A stretch of DNA of 64,000 bases, taken from NCBI GenBank assembly GCA_902785825.1, contig CACZZZ010000014.1:42874-106873 (forward strand). Reading direction: 5' to 3'. This document shows, in pieces, positions 63,828 through 64,000 of the stretch (its first letter is position 1; each line of letters begins with the position of its first letter). The translations under genes and the position numbers were made by a program. Under the pieces are notes generated by a model. It saw only the letters and a program-made list of their open reading frames with translations, searched no databases and was not told the origin of the DNA. The DNA is from an uncultured Bacteroidia bacterium (GTDB lineage: Bacteria; Bacteroidota; Bacteroidia; Bacteroidales; UBA932).

Positions 63828-64000
63828 ATGGCAGAGTATTTACAAGCCGACAAGAAGCAAGAGATTTTCGCAAAGTACGGGAAGTCTAATACAGACACCG
63901 GCTCACCTGAGAGTCAAGTTGCTTTATTTTCCTACCGTATCAATCACCTCACTGAGCATGTGAAGAAGAACAAGAAGGACGTTGTCACACGCCGTTCCCT
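63828..64000 (+). CDS. rpsO: 30S ribosomal protein uS15, N-terminal part
   Basis: 57 codons before the right edge: MAEYLQADKKQEIFAKYGKSNTDTGSPESQVALFSYRINHL, EHVKKNKKDVVTRRS. The TGSPESQVALF segment identifies uS15. It binds 16S rRNA in the platform. Confidence 0.96.
   Translation, partial: MAEYLQADKKQEIFAKYGKSNTDTGSPESQVALFSYRINHLTEHVKKNKKDVVTRRS

Overview
The window reads as a piece of a Bacteroidales (Bacteroidota) chromosome. The evidence is the recurring Bacteroidota promoter element TAnnTTTG (with TTG about 19 bases upstream at the best sites), families largely restricted to this phylum (DUF5020, DUF5723, DUF4295, DUF4296, DUF4199, DUF3078, BT_3928-like, DUF5020), an lpxD-lpxC-lpxA block, a very large LepB, many secreted lipoproteins and several glycoside hydrolases. 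Base composition looks moderately GC-rich. I cannot name a genus from sequence alone.

Layout. 1-7.1 kb: the start of a DUF5020 protein, adenine phosphoribosyltransferase, a secreted GH78 rhamnosidase, a DUF5723 protein, tRNA-Leu(CAG) and a lipoprotein with an HExxH site. 7.1-14.1 kb (minus strand): ftsY, pheT, DUF4296 lipoprotein, amidohydrolase, radical SAM protein and deoC, packed as one probable operon. 14.2-19.6 kb (minus): thrS-infC-rpmI-rplT-lepB followed by rpmB-rpmG-DUF4295, a translation and secretion block. 19.6-25.1 kb: DUF4199 protein plus glycosyltransferase, a tiny lipoprotein, a shortened ThrA, an SGNH hydrolase and a HAD phosphatase carrying an inserted repeat. 25.2-35.8 kb: a carbohydrate-degradation cluster without SusC/SusD (GH106-like, DMT transporter, SGNH esterase, a GH31-GH78 fusion, a pectate-lyase-like beta-helix protein, a GH20-like enzyme, a beta-barrel). 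35.8-45.2 kb: tRNA-fMet, hisS, a beta-helix protein, a GH3 remnant, sppA, tilS, DUF3078 and proS. 45.3-51.8 kb: an aromatic low-complexity lipoprotein, an OmpP1/FadL porin, WbqC-like, lpxA, lpxC, lpxD. 52-56.6 kb: rimP-nusA-infB. 56.6-64 kb: folP, tmk, a DoxX-like protein, purB, a DivIC-like protein, a sugar nucleotidyltransferase, a CPBP protease, a YgjP-like metallopeptidase and the start of rpsO.

The most interesting signals are not a classical defence or mobile system. (1) Two copies of a structured dispersed repeat, 55 kb apart and inverted relative to each other, share a core of about 80 bases but have different outer arms that each remain self-complementary; one copy supplies the C-terminal codons and stop of folP. 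(2) A different palindromic repeat sits in frame inside a HAD phosphatase gene, beside four 12-base tandem repeats. (3) ThrA has lost about 100 residues and key motifs of its aspartokinase domain but keeps homoserine dehydrogenase. (4) A GH31 barrel lacking its usual N-terminal beta-sandwich is fused to a complete GH78 enzyme. (5) LpxC lacks the FabZ domain usual in this phylum. (6) A terminator-like hairpin lies between the rimP-nusA-infB promoter and the rimP start codon.

There is no gene-free stretch longer than about 180 bases. I saw no phage, transposase, CRISPR array or rRNA.
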